A program made the translations under genes and the position numbers. The notes beneath the pieces are model-generated. The model saw only the letters and a list, made by a program, of their open reading frames with translations. It searched no databases and had not been told where the DNA came from. Shown piece by piece: positions 23,739 to 30,900 of a DNA stretch of 36,468 bases (positions within the stretch are counted from its first letter, which is position 1; every line of letters starts with the position of its first letter). The stretch is from an uncultured Clostridia bacterium. Its GTDB lineage: Bacteria; Bacillota; Clostridia; Oscillospirales; Ruminococcaceae. The DNA is taken from NCBI GenBank assembly GCA_947166945.1, contig CAMVGH010000016.1:1-36468 (forward strand). Direction: 5' to 3'.

Positions 23739-23780
23739 GACAAATCCGAACCATTACGGCTCGGATTTGTTTGTTTTTTA
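23739..23780 (+). terminator. Terminator-like hairpin in the gap before the TetR/ATC unit
   Basis: ACAAATCCGA (about 23740-23749) pairs with TCGGATTTGT (23761-23770), followed by TTTGTTTTTTATT. No plus-strand gene is evident upstream; the 23521-24050 gap otherwise holds no recognised gene. A 24-codon frame with GAGGG upstream (about 23925-23999) may be a remnant. Confidence 0.5.
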
Positions 23781-24052
23781 TTCTGGAAAGCCGAATTTCG
23801 GAGTGGTAATTCCGATTAAGCATTAAAGACAGCCTTATCACTCTATGCAAATCTGTCATCGCGAGCCGCGCTTTTGTCGATCATGCTATACTCCGCTGGC
23901 ATTTGCAGGAGGGTATCATAGCTATGGTGCTTTATGCTCTTGGGAAAACCAAAGCGATAAACCCAAAAACTTACAAATCTGATGACAAAATAGGATAGCG
24001 GCGACAATTATCACTGCTTTTATCTTTGTAACAAAAAATTATTATGAAAGCA

Positions 24053-24092
24053 TTGACATTTCAGATCTGAAGATGTATAATAACAGTGTTAT
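24053..24092 (+). promoter_or_regulatory. Promoter and palindromes of the TetR/ATC-hydrolase operon
   Basis: TTGACA (24053-24058) and TATAAT (24076-24081), spacing 17. A perfect palindrome TTCAGATCTGAA (24060-24071) fills the spacer and ATAAC-AGT-GTTAT (24080-24092) overlaps the start site. Either may be the TetR operator. Confidence 0.75.
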
Positions 24093-24109
24093 GACGGAGG
24101 TGAAAATTC

Positions 24110-24733
24110 ATGGCTGTTAAAAATCACGAAATGGATACATTGCTTGCCGATGCCGCAAGGAAAGAGTTTCTGATGTACGGGTATAAAGACGCTTCGCTCA
24201 GAAGGATCGCCGATGCAGCCGGAACAACCACAGGTTCTGTGTATATGCGTTATGAGAATAAAGACAAGCTCTTCTGCAGCCTTACGGACTGCATTATCAA
24301 AGAAACAGATAAGGCATTTGAAGAATTAAAGCCTTTGTATATGTCCTGCCGGACTCCCGAAGACATGATGAAAGCTGCTGAAACCGAATCCGATATGATC
24401 CTGCGCATCATATTTGAACATTATGACGCGGCAGTTTTGCTGCTGTGCAAAAGCGAGGGCAGTTCGGCTGTCACATTCTACGATGATCTGATAAAGCGCA
24501 AGATCCGGGAGTCCGAGTCATTCTTTGCTTATCTTCCCCGGTCGGAAGATCTGCTGCACGCGCTTGATGTTCTTTTGACGGTACAGTTTGATATGTACCG
24601 CCAGATACTGAAAAACGGTTATAACGAGGCACAGGCGCATAACTGCATGAAGATAATGATGAGGTTCATGAACGGCGGGTGGAATACGGTCATTCAGGAC
24701 TTCCTCAAGGAAAAAGGAGAGGTACATATATGA
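24110..24733 (+). CDS. TetR family regulator
   Basis: A 207-aa TetR protein. The helix-turn-helix is FLMYGYKDASLRRIADAAGTTTGSVYMRYENKDKLF (around residues 19-55). The effector domain has no diagnostic motif. GGAGGTGA lies before the ATG at 24110, and the stop overlaps the next start (ATGA at 24730). It probably autoregulates through palindromes in its promoter and controls the coupled ATC-hydrolase-family gene. Confidence 0.9.
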   Translation: MAVKNHEMDTLLADAARKEFLMYGYKDASLRRIADAAGTTTGSVYMRYENKDKLFCSLTDCIIKETDKAFEELKPLYMSCRTPEDMMKAAETESDMILRIIFEHYDAAVLLLCKSEGSSAVTFYDDLIKRKIRESESFFAYLPRSEDLLHALDVLLTVQFDMYRQILKNGYNEAQAHNCMKIMMRFMNGGWNTVIQDFLKEKGEVHI

Positions 24734-25362
24734 AACAAAACGGGTTTTACTGGGCGCTGTTTGCGCCGATGATAAAGAGCAGCATCAGGGATCGATTTGG
24801 GAAGGAAATGGCAGTCAGAGCAATAAAAAACGGCAAAAAACAATACCGCACTCTCGTTGAAGAAGCACCCGACCTCGGCAGCGGCAATCCTATGGCTTCA
24901 AACGCTTATTTTGCATACGTTTTTGTCGGTGCATGGCTCGGAACGGATAAAAAGCTGTCGCCGGACGACATCGCGCTTGTAATGGCAGATGTGCTTACAA
25001 AGGTAAAACCGTTCTTCGGAATGACCGATCTCAACAAGACTCCGGATAAGTGGTATAAGGATATGAAAAAGTACGAGAAGTGGTACGATTCAGGAAACGG
25101 AAAGAACTATCCGACCACCTGGAAAGTTCATTTTGACGAGGGCAGACATCGTGACGGGAGCTTCTATTATTTCTCGGTCTGCCCTATATGCTCCTACCTG
25201 ACAGGCAAGGGGCTCGGCGAGATCATGAGACCGCTTTGCGAGACCGATAAGATCATGTTCGCTTATCAGCACGGCAGATTATACAGAGAGCATACGATCG
25301 CTTCCGGCGGAAAAATATGCGATTACTGGTCGGTCGGGGACAAGACGGTTGATCCGCAATAA
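24730..25362 (+). CDS. L-2-amino-thiazoline-4-carboxylic acid hydrolase family protein (copy 1)
   Basis: A 210-aa protein of the ATC hydrolase-like family. The founding enzyme opens the thiazoline ring of L-2-amino-thiazoline-4-carboxylate in cysteine synthesis by Pseudomonas; clostridial relatives are of unknown function. The C-terminal half has FYYFSVCPICSYLTGKGLGEI then LCETDKIMFAYQHGRLYREHTIASGGKICDYW, including several Cys and His residues. The ATG overlaps the TetR stop, so it is the regulated gene of a two-gene unit. Another member of the family is encoded 2.6 kb downstream on the other strand. Confidence 0.8.
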   Translation: MKQNGFYWALFAPMIKSSIRDRFGKEMAVRAIKNGKKQYRTLVEEAPDLGSGNPMASNAYFAYVFVGAWLGTDKKLSPDDIALVMADVLTKVKPFFGMTDLNKTPDKWYKDMKKYEKWYDSGNGKNYPTTWKVHFDEGRHRDGSFYYFSVCPICSYLTGKGLGEIMRPLCETDKIMFAYQHGRLYREHTIASGGKICDYWSVGDKTVDPQ

Positions 25363-25407
25363 ATATACATCACAGATTTTTTCAAGCAAACTTTTTGCCG
25401 CAGAATA

Positions 25408-25436
25408 TTGACATTTGCACAAAAATGTGATAGCAT
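25408..25436 (+). promoter_or_regulatory. Promoter of the methyltransferase/hydrolase unit
   Basis: TTGACA (25408-25413) and TAGCAT (25431-25436), spacing 17. The -10 is weak, so expression may rely on an activator or be low. Confidence 0.7.
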
Positions 25437-25437
25437 G

Positions 25438-25453
25438 ATTAGCAGAGCCTAAC
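25438..25453. promoter_or_regulatory. TTAG-N6-CTAA operator (site 1)
   Basis: ATTAGCAGAGCCTAAC begins two bases after the -10 box, overlapping the start site. The same pattern follows the -10 box at two other promoters in this window (29510-29525 minus strand, and 35991-36006). Its position predicts repression. Confidence 0.6.
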
Positions 25454-25471
25454 ATGACTGGAGCGTTACTT

Positions 25472-26134
25472 ATGAGCGATAAAATTACAAGTTCATATAA
25501 GGCATCGAAAGATATATACGATGATGTTCTTACACAAAGCAGTATGTTCGGAAAACTGTACATAAAGCTGTTCTGGCAGGGCATAGATGATAACAGGATA
25601 GCCGAAGAACTGCTCCGTTATATTCCGGACAGGTTTTCGGGAAGGCTGCTCGATGTTCCCGTCGGAACGGGAGTATTCACCTGCGCAAAGTACGGGCGGA
25701 TGAAGAATGCCGACATAACCTGTCTCGACTATTCTGAGGATATGCTTGCACAGGCAAAGGCTCGATTCGCGGAAAATAAGATAAACAACGTTACTTTCAT
25801 GCAGGGGGATGTGGGGGAATTGCCGTTCGGGGACTGCACATTCGACACGGTATTGAGCATGAACGGCTTTCATGCTTTTCCCGACAAGGACAAGGCATTC
25901 TCCGAAATGACACGGGTGCTGAAAAAAGGCGGGAAGCTTGTCGCCTGTTTTTACATCAAAGGTCGCTCGAAAGTAACTGATGCGCTTGTAAAAAATGTGC
26001 TTGCGCGAAAGGGGTGGTTCACGCCGCCTTTTGATACATCGGGTATGCTGATGAAGCGGCTCGAACGCGCTTATGAGGTCACAAACTGGCATATCAGAGG
26101 CTCAATGGTCTATTTCAGAGCCACGAAGAAATAG
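25472..26134 (+). CDS. Class I SAM-dependent methyltransferase
   Basis: A 220-aa methyltransferase with the SAM-binding motif LLDVPVGTGVFTCAKYG (residues about 59-76), motif II CLDYSEDMLAQAK, and MQGDVGELPFGDCTFDTVLSMNGFHAFPDKDKA as the later motifs. The substrate is unknown. ATG at 25472 has GGAG 8 nt upstream; an upstream in-frame ATG (25454) lacks a ribosome site. A hydrolase gene starts 9 nt after the stop, so the two are an operon, with the TTAG-N6-CTAA operator in the promoter. Confidence 0.88.
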   Translation: MSDKITSSYKASKDIYDDVLTQSSMFGKLYIKLFWQGIDDNRIAEELLRYIPDRFSGRLLDVPVGTGVFTCAKYGRMKNADITCLDYSEDMLAQAKARFAENKINNVTFMQGDVGELPFGDCTFDTVLSMNGFHAFPDKDKAFSEMTRVLKKGGKLVACFYIKGRSKVTDALVKNVLARKGWFTPPFDTSGMLMKRLERAYEVTNWHIRGSMVYFRATKK

Positions 26135-26143
26135 GAGTGAAAA

Positions 26144-26923
26144 TTGAGATACACAATTGCAGGAAAAGATAACGAAAAGATCGTAATGCTGCTGCCGGGG
26201 ACTTGCTGTACGGCGAAATTCAATTTTGAAAAAGTTGTACCGATGCTTGCGGAAAAATACAAGGTGATATGCGTTGACTACGACGGATTTGACGGCAACG
26301 AGGGTGATTTCACGAATATGACCGACATCTGCCGGAAGATAGAGAGCTACATCACAAAACGCTGCGGTGGAGAGGTGTTTGCACTTTATGGCTCGTCCCT
26401 CGGCGGCAGCTTTGTGGGTCTGCTCGTTGAGCGTGGGAATGTGCATATCCGTCACGCGTTTATCGGCAGCTCTGACCTAGATCAGAGCGGTAAGCTGTCT
26501 GCAAAGCTTCAGACAGCCATTGTCGGCAAAGTGTTTTACGGAATGGTGCAGAAAGGCTCTATGCCGAAATGGGCGGAGAATATGACCCGTAAGAAAATGG
26601 GCGATGAAGCCACGGAAAAATATTTGCAGATGACAAACGGAATGTTCAGGACAGCGAAGGCTGTTTCTAAGATAAGTATGAAAAATCAGTTCTTCTCCGA
26701 CCTTGTGACTCCGCTTGGCGAACATATCTCAGCAGAGAATACCACAGTTCACATTTTTTATGCGCTGAAAATGGGCGAGAAATATCGGGAACGTTATCTG
26801 AAGCATTTTGCTTCTCCCGACATCAGAGAGCAGGATTACGGTCACGAAGAGCTTCTTTTTTTCTATCCGGAGAAATGGATCGACGAGTTTGAACAGTGCG
26901 TTGAGGAGCAGCAGAAAGACTGA
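26144..26923 (+). CDS. Alpha/beta hydrolase
   Basis: A 259-aa alpha/beta hydrolase starting at TTG with AGGAGTG 5 nt upstream. LLPGTCCTAKFNFEKVVPML is the oxyanion strand, VICVDYDGFDGNEGDF follows, and the nucleophile elbow is YGSSLGGSF (around residue 89). The predicted catalytic His is in YGHEELLF. Substrate unknown. It lies 9 nt after the methyltransferase, and the paired context suggests modification of a small molecule. Confidence 0.8.
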   Translation: MRYTIAGKDNEKIVMLLPGTCCTAKFNFEKVVPMLAEKYKVICVDYDGFDGNEGDFTNMTDICRKIESYITKRCGGEVFALYGSSLGGSFVGLLVERGNVHIRHAFIGSSDLDQSGKLSAKLQTAIVGKVFYGMVQKGSMPKWAENMTRKKMGDEATEKYLQMTNGMFRTAKAVSKISMKNQFFSDLVTPLGEHISAENTTVHIFYALKMGEKYRERYLKHFASPDIREQDYGHEELLFFYPEKWIDEFEQCVEEQQKD

Positions 26924-27054
26924 CGTATCCTGCAAAAAAGAAAAATGAGTTATGCTTTACCGATAGTATCTCAAAGAATGGCAAAAAGACAATGAGGCTT
27001 ACCGGTATGTTTAATTAAAGATATGGTGATATATAAGAAGAAACGAGGTTTTAT

Positions 27055-27720
27055 ATGCCCGGAATTTTTTTCGGAGTAAGTGTAGGACCGGGTGATCCGG
27101 AACTTATGACATTGAAATCTGTACGCTTTATAAAAGAATGTCCGGTGATAGCTGCGCCCAGAACAAAAAATGGAAATATGATCGCGCTTTCCATTGCCGG
27201 GCAGGTCGTTGATATGACCGAAAAAACTGTCATACCGCTGGATTTTCCTATGAAGCAGGACTCACAGCACGAAAATCATTGCCGTATCGCTGAGCAGCTT
27301 GCCGTTTATCTCGGAAACGGACAGGATATCGCAATGCTGAATATCGGCGATGTATCGTTTTATTCATCGTGTACATACATAGCCGCAGAGCTTGTGAAAA
27401 TGGGATTTGAAACAAAGATGTGCGCGGGAGTACCGAGCTTCTGTGCGGCAGCCGCGGAACTGAATATCCCGCTTTCGGAGGGCAGCGAACCGCTTACGAT
27501 AATACCCGCACAGCATAAAGACGCGCGGGAAATGCTCGAAAGGGACGGAACCAAAGTTATAATGAAAAGCGGTAAGAAGCTTTCAGATATAAAGGAAATG
27601 CTGTCCGGCCGCGAGACTGTATTTGCTGCGGAGAACTGCGGGTTTCCCGGACAAAAGCTGTACCGTCACATAGACGAGATAACTGATTGCGGTTATCTCA
27701 CGGTGATGATCGTAAAATAA
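27055..27720 (+). CDS. Precorrin-2/cobalt-factor-2 C20-methyltransferase-like protein
   Basis: A 221-aa tetrapyrrole methylase of the CobI/CbiL type, which adds a methyl at C20 in cobalamin (vitamin B12) synthesis. GVSVGPGDPELMTLKSV is the N-terminal GDP loop, NIGDVSFYSSCTYIAAEL the second SAM contact, and GVPSFCAAAAELNIPLSEGSEPLTIIPA matches the family. No other cobalamin genes occur in this window, so it is isolated here; it might have been detached from a larger cluster or serve another tetrapyrrole. The ribosome site before the ATG (AACGAGG) is modest. Confidence 0.88.
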   Translation: MPGIFFGVSVGPGDPELMTLKSVRFIKECPVIAAPRTKNGNMIALSIAGQVVDMTEKTVIPLDFPMKQDSQHENHCRIAEQLAVYLGNGQDIAMLNIGDVSFYSSCTYIAAELVKMGFETKMCAGVPSFCAAAAELNIPLSEGSEPLTIIPAQHKDAREMLERDGTKVIMKSGKKLSDIKEMLSGRETVFAAENCGFPGQKLYRHIDEITDCGYLTVMIVK

Positions 27721-27728
27721 AGTCAAAG

Positions 27729-27766
27729 CCGCACAAAGAGCGTGAGTCTCTTTGTGCGGTATTGCT
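27729..27766. terminator. Strong bidirectional hairpin after the CbiL-like gene
   Basis: CCGCACAAAGAG (27729-27740) pairs perfectly with CTCTTTGTGCGG (27748-27759), loop 7 nt, followed by TATTGCTTTAATT. It separates the convergent CbiL-like gene and the minus-strand His-rich frame. Confidence 0.7.
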
Positions 27767-28014
27767 TTAATTATGCTGTACAGGCAGCAGTTTTTCAAGC
27801 TCCTTTGTACTGTGCCTGTGACCGTGCCTGTCATCGGTGACATAGTGCGTGTGTTCGTGGCTGTTGGTCACGGTATGCGTGTGCGTTGAGCCGTCGTTCG
27901 TGTGTGAATGTATGGGTATGCTTCAGCGACAGCATAATAAAGGAAACCGGCAACATCGGACAGCCTTCCGGAAACCGGAATGATCTCCAAACGAAGAACA
28001 ATTGTACTATTCAC
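27767..28014 (-). pseudogene. His-rich small protein, frameshifted
   Basis: A GTG at 28014 overlaps the stop of the upstream ATC-hydrolase-family gene (GTGA) and begins a frame reading VNSTIVLRLEIIPVSGRLSD...AVAEAYPYIH. In the -1 frame the sequence continues as SHTNDGSTHTHTV and SHEHTHYVTDDRHGHRH, ending ELEKLLPVQHN at 27767. The full stretch is 248 nt, one base short of 83 codons, so one indel or a -1 ribosomal slip is required. The second part has eleven His in about 33 residues, typical of nickel-, cobalt- or zinc-binding tails. Function unknown; context suggests metal binding. Confidence 0.55.
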
Positions 28015-28595
28015 TTTTTGTAAATCATAAAATCGCACTTCTCACCGCCTGTGCCGAGGGTCTGCGTGCGGGTGAAGCCTATCTTGTCCAGACCGCCGTA
28101 TGTGTAATTGTCGCAGTCGCAGAAAAACCTGCATACCTCCGGATATCCGCATTCCATACAGGTATCGTGCCACAGACATTTGTGGATATCAAGGAAAAAG
28201 CGGTCTTTCTCTTTCCTGCTTTCGCACTCCCACCGGTCACTTTTTCTTGTTGTTCTTATAAAACCCGTTTTGAAAACTGTCCAGAAGCCCGGAAGCTTTT
28301 CCGCCTTTGCGTATATATCGTGCATCATCGGACCTGCCACGTTCCTGACATATTCGTCCAGTATTCTGTCCGCGTCATGCCCGTTCTCCTTCAGCACGGC
28401 ATAAGTTGCTATTCTTGGGATTATACTTTCCTGCATCGTCTTCAGCCTTGACGGGGAAGTTTCTTTTGTTTTGGACATCCAGTCACCGTTCTTTTGTTTT
28501 GCGGCTGCAAGATACTCCTCACCTTTTTCCGCGCCGAGTTCTTTTATGAGCAGTTCTTTCATCTGCTCCCATACAAAGAGTTTTCTTTTTGTCAT
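28011..28595 (-). CDS. L-2-amino-thiazoline-4-carboxylic acid hydrolase family protein (copy 2)
   Basis: A 194-aa member of the same family as the 24730 gene, from a different branch. The N-terminal part is helical (WEQMKELLIKELGAEKGEEYL), the C-terminal part holds the characteristic Cys/His region: HKCLWHDTCMECGYPEVCRFF, then CDCDNYTYGGLDKIGF and TLGTGGEKCDFMIY. CGGAGG lies just before the ATG. It follows a BAAT-type hydrolase gene by 27 nt and overlaps the His-rich frame, forming a three-gene unit controlled by the TTAG-N6-CTAA promoter at 29510. Confidence 0.85.
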   Translation of the reverse strand: MTKRKLFVWEQMKELLIKELGAEKGEEYLAAAKQKNGDWMSKTKETSPSRLKTMQESIIPRIATYAVLKENGHDADRILDEYVRNVAGPMMHDIYAKAEKLPGFWTVFKTGFIRTTRKSDRWECESRKEKDRFFLDIHKCLWHDTCMECGYPEVCRFFCDCDNYTYGGLDKIGFTRTQTLGTGGEKCDFMIYKK

Positions 28596-28622
28596 GATTG
28601 CCTCCGTTTACATCAGCGCTTT

Positions 28623-29495
28623 TCAAAGCTGTTCAGTGTCCCAGCTTTCAAGCGTTTGCAGTATTATTTCAAGTGCTTTTTCCCGCGCTTTCTGACATTC
28701 CTCAGGGTGTTTTTTCTCCTGCGGCAGAAGGTTATTGTTTACGGGGAAACAGCCGAGATTGTGACTGCCGTTTTCAAAGTTTATATGTTTGTATGAATGT
28801 GAGAAACCGTTCCGCCGCAGCCGTGATATAAGCAGCTCTGCATCGCGTTTTGCGGGAACGGACTCATCATTTGTCGATGTCAGGAACAGTATGTCACCAC
28901 CTACTTTTTCGACCGGTATCTCATTTTCGGAAGTCCCTTTTCTTTCCCACTCATCGAAGAAATACAGCAGCCGGACATTATGTTCTTTTATGCAGCGTTT
29001 CACGAATGCGCCGAAAACGCGCTTGTTCGGAACATAGGGAAAATCTCTGCCGTCAAGCGAGACCATAGCCTTGCACGGGGACAGGTTCTTTCCGCCGTTT
29101 CCCTGCATTATATGACCGAATGATGATGCCGCGATCACGAGGGAAATATCCGGGACTGCGCTCGCGGCAAGCAGTGCCATTCCCGCGCCTTTGGAGTTGC
29201 CGTAAATGCCGAAACGGCGGAACCTGCCGCTTTCGTACAGTTTCATGGCTTCGCAGGCTGTACGGAACTGTTCCAGCGGTATCGCGCGCATCGCTGAGGG
29301 CTGACCCTCTCCGCCGTAATATGACATCGCAAACGCAGAATAACCCTTACCTGCGAACATCTCCGCGTATTTCGTCGGCAGCTCCAACCCTTTCAATCCC
29401 TGTATCACGATAAGCAGCCTGTCATCGCCGTTTTCGGCATCGTACAGCACTGCTTCAAAGCCGTCTTTTGTATATTTGTAATGCTGAGTTTTCAT
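28623..29495 (-). CDS. BAAT/acyl-CoA thioester hydrolase-like alpha/beta hydrolase
   Basis: A 290-aa alpha/beta hydrolase most like the BAAT C-terminal family (acyl-CoA thioesterase/bile acid transferase). The elbow is YGNSKGAGMALL (around residues 96-106) with a Ser nucleophile; the acid is in TSTNDESVP and the His in ENGSHNLG. The ATG at 29495 is the start; GGTGAT precedes it. It is the first gene of a minus-strand unit with the ATC-hydrolase-family gene. Substrate unknown; siderophore or acyl ester hydrolysis is possible because of the metal-like regulator site, but that is inference. Confidence 0.8.
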   Translation of the reverse strand: MKTQHYKYTKDGFEAVLYDAENGDDRLLIVIQGLKGLELPTKYAEMFAGKGYSAFAMSYYGGEGQPSAMRAIPLEQFRTACEAMKLYESGRFRRFGIYGNSKGAGMALLAASAVPDISLVIAASSFGHIMQGNGGKNLSPCKAMVSLDGRDFPYVPNKRVFGAFVKRCIKEHNVRLLYFFDEWERKGTSENEIPVEKVGGDILFLTSTNDESVPAKRDAELLISRLRRNGFSHSYKHINFENGSHNLGCFPVNNNLLPQEKKHPEECQKAREKALEIILQTLESWDTEQL

Positions 29496-29509
29496 AAAAT
29501 CACCTTTAC

Positions 29510-29525
29510 GTTAGTTATAGCTAAC
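29510..29525. promoter_or_regulatory. TTAG-N6-CTAA operator (site 2)
   Basis: GTTAGTTATAGCTAAC on the plus strand; on the minus strand it reads GTTAGCTATAACTAAC. It starts six bases after the -10 box of the minus-strand promoter, so bound protein would block transcription. Confidence 0.7.
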
Positions 29526-29531
29526 TGCTTT

Positions 29532-29560
29532 ATAATATCACATTAAGTACGAAATGTCAA
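29532..29560 (-). promoter_or_regulatory. Promoter of the BAAT-hydrolase/ATC-hydrolase unit
   Basis: On the minus strand TTGACA (29560-29555) and TATTAT (29537-29532), spacing 17. Confidence 0.75.
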
Positions 29561-29608
29561 TAACTTGTCGCAGTACAATTCATCGGCTGCAATACAGAAA
29601 CGGTAATA

Positions 29609-29683
29609 ATGAGCATCAAAAAGCTTGAAATGGCAGCAGTGGGCGGAGGTAATGCGGATGACAATGATGATTATCCATTTTAA
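29609..29683 (+). CDS. Possible 24-aa peptide with an SSB-like acidic tail
   Basis: The frame MSIKKLEMAAVGGGN...DDYPF is open from an ATG without a good ribosome site. Its end (DDNDDYPF) resembles the acidic C-terminal tail of single-strand DNA-binding proteins (DDDIPF), so it may be a relic of an ssb gene. The rest of the 29561-29827 gap contains no other gene. Confidence 0.2.
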   Translation: MSIKKLEMAAVGGGNADDNDDYPF

Positions 29684-29827
29684 GTGATCTTCTCACACAA
29701 TTACAGGGGTAAGGAAGGCTGTTTATGTGACTGAATAATATATAACCATCTTGAAGTTTATAACTCTCATTGATTTCATCTAAAAAGCCTTAGTTCTTTT
29801 TATCCGTTTTGTTATGCTGACCACAGT

Positions 29828-30760
29828 TTATGCGTTATTCGATTTTCTCCGATATTCGGTAGGGGTACATTCACAGTATTTACAGAACATAGATGTAAAT
29901 TTTGATTGATTTTCAAAACCTACCGAGGCTGCGATCTCCGAAATGTGAAGGTTAGTGTCCGAAAGGAGACCTTTCGCTTTTTTCAGTCTCATATCTCTCA
30001 TATATTCCGAAATGCTTTTTCCATAAACAGCTCTGAACCAGTTCTTTAAGCTGCTTTCGCCGACATTGAGCTTATCGGCGATGTCCGGAATAGTATATCT
30101 GGCAGAAAGATCCTTTGTCATAATTTCTTCGGCGCTTTTTGCCGCGTTTACCTGAAACGGTGTAAGAGCGGATATGTGGAGCGGTTCGGGGACAGGGATA
30201 CTTCGGGACATTAAATTCAGTATCATTAAGCAGATAAGGCGGAACTGCACTAAATCCACGCTTCCGTTTTCATTCATTTTCATCAGCTTTTTTATATGTT
30301 CGTCATAGACTTCCGGAGTATTGCCGATAAATGTTGTCTGCTTGTGCTGCCATCTGTCGGTAATAGTTTTCAGGTCTATATTCCAGTAATCGAGCAAGGA
30401 ACCGGACTTTTCAAAAACATCATCGGTGATATATATTTCGGCGCCGTAATAAAAACCCGTCGGGTAATCAAATTGAACCGAAGCTCTTTCGCTGCTGACA
30501 GACATATTTCCGCTTTTCATATAAAGGTAGTTTCCCTTATCCGACCATATCTCACATATACCTATGATACAAAAATTTATTGTGCAGATGATCTTGCGGT
30601 CGAACAATCCTGTAAATTTGTCGATCGGCAGAGATTTTGTGTTGATTTGGTTAAATCCAAGAAATATTCCAGGGAACATATTATGTATTGATATCCTGGT
30701 ATTTTCCTTATATGCAGCTAAAATGCTTGTTTCAGTCTGTATGATCGTTATTTCTTTCAT
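29828..30760 (-). CDS. AraC family transcriptional regulator
   Basis: A 310-aa regulator with an N-terminal ligand-sensing domain (~1-190) and two C-terminal helix-turn-helix motifs: YTIPDIADKLNVGESSLKNWFRAVYGKSISEYMRDMRL and ISEIAASVGFENQSKFTSMFCKYCECTPTEYRRK. The pattern resembles PchR/YbtA-type regulators that control metallophore uptake in other bacteria. It is divergent from a nickel/oligopeptide-type ABC importer. No ribosome site precedes the ATG; the promoter is so close that the transcript would start 1-3 nt before it. Confidence 0.9.
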   Translation of the reverse strand: MKEITIIQTETSILAAYKENTRISIHNMFPGIFLGFNQINTKSLPIDKFTGLFDRKIICTINFCIIGICEIWSDKGNYLYMKSGNMSVSSERASVQFDYPTGFYYGAEIYITDDVFEKSGSLLDYWNIDLKTITDRWQHKQTTFIGNTPEVYDEHIKKLMKMNENGSVDLVQFRLICLMILNLMSRSIPVPEPLHISALTPFQVNAAKSAEEIMTKDLSARYTIPDIADKLNVGESSLKNWFRAVYGKSISEYMRDMRLKKAKGLLSDTNLHISEIAASVGFENQSKFTSMFCKYCECTPTEYRRKSNNA

Positions 30761-30768
30761 AATAAAAA

Positions 30769-30797
30769 ATTATATCACAAGTACTATGATGTGTCAA
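30769..30797 (-). promoter_or_regulatory. Promoter of the AraC gene
   Basis: On the minus strand TTGACA (30797-30792) and TATAAT (30774-30769), spacing 17. The predicted start site at about 30762 is next to the ATG at 30760. Confidence 0.85.
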
Positions 30798-30900
30798 TAG
30801 TTTTTGCCCGATGGATTAAATTTTCATTATTTGGGTATAGAGCATTACAGGCAGAATGTGATAAAATAGTCTCTTGTGATAATGACGGAAAAGAGATGAT

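Noticed and set aside
23521..23859. Upstream extension of the DUF6809 protein to about 200 residues
   Set aside because: The extra part is AT-rich without family similarity, while GGAGG directly precedes the ATG at 23520.
23925..23999. 24-codon frame with GAGGG upstream
   Set aside because: Too short and unrecognised; treated as part of the decayed gap.
29770..29810. Terminator after the AraC gene (AAAAAG...CTTTTT)
   Set aside because: Stem is only six A-T rich pairs and could be chance, so it was not listed as a feature.
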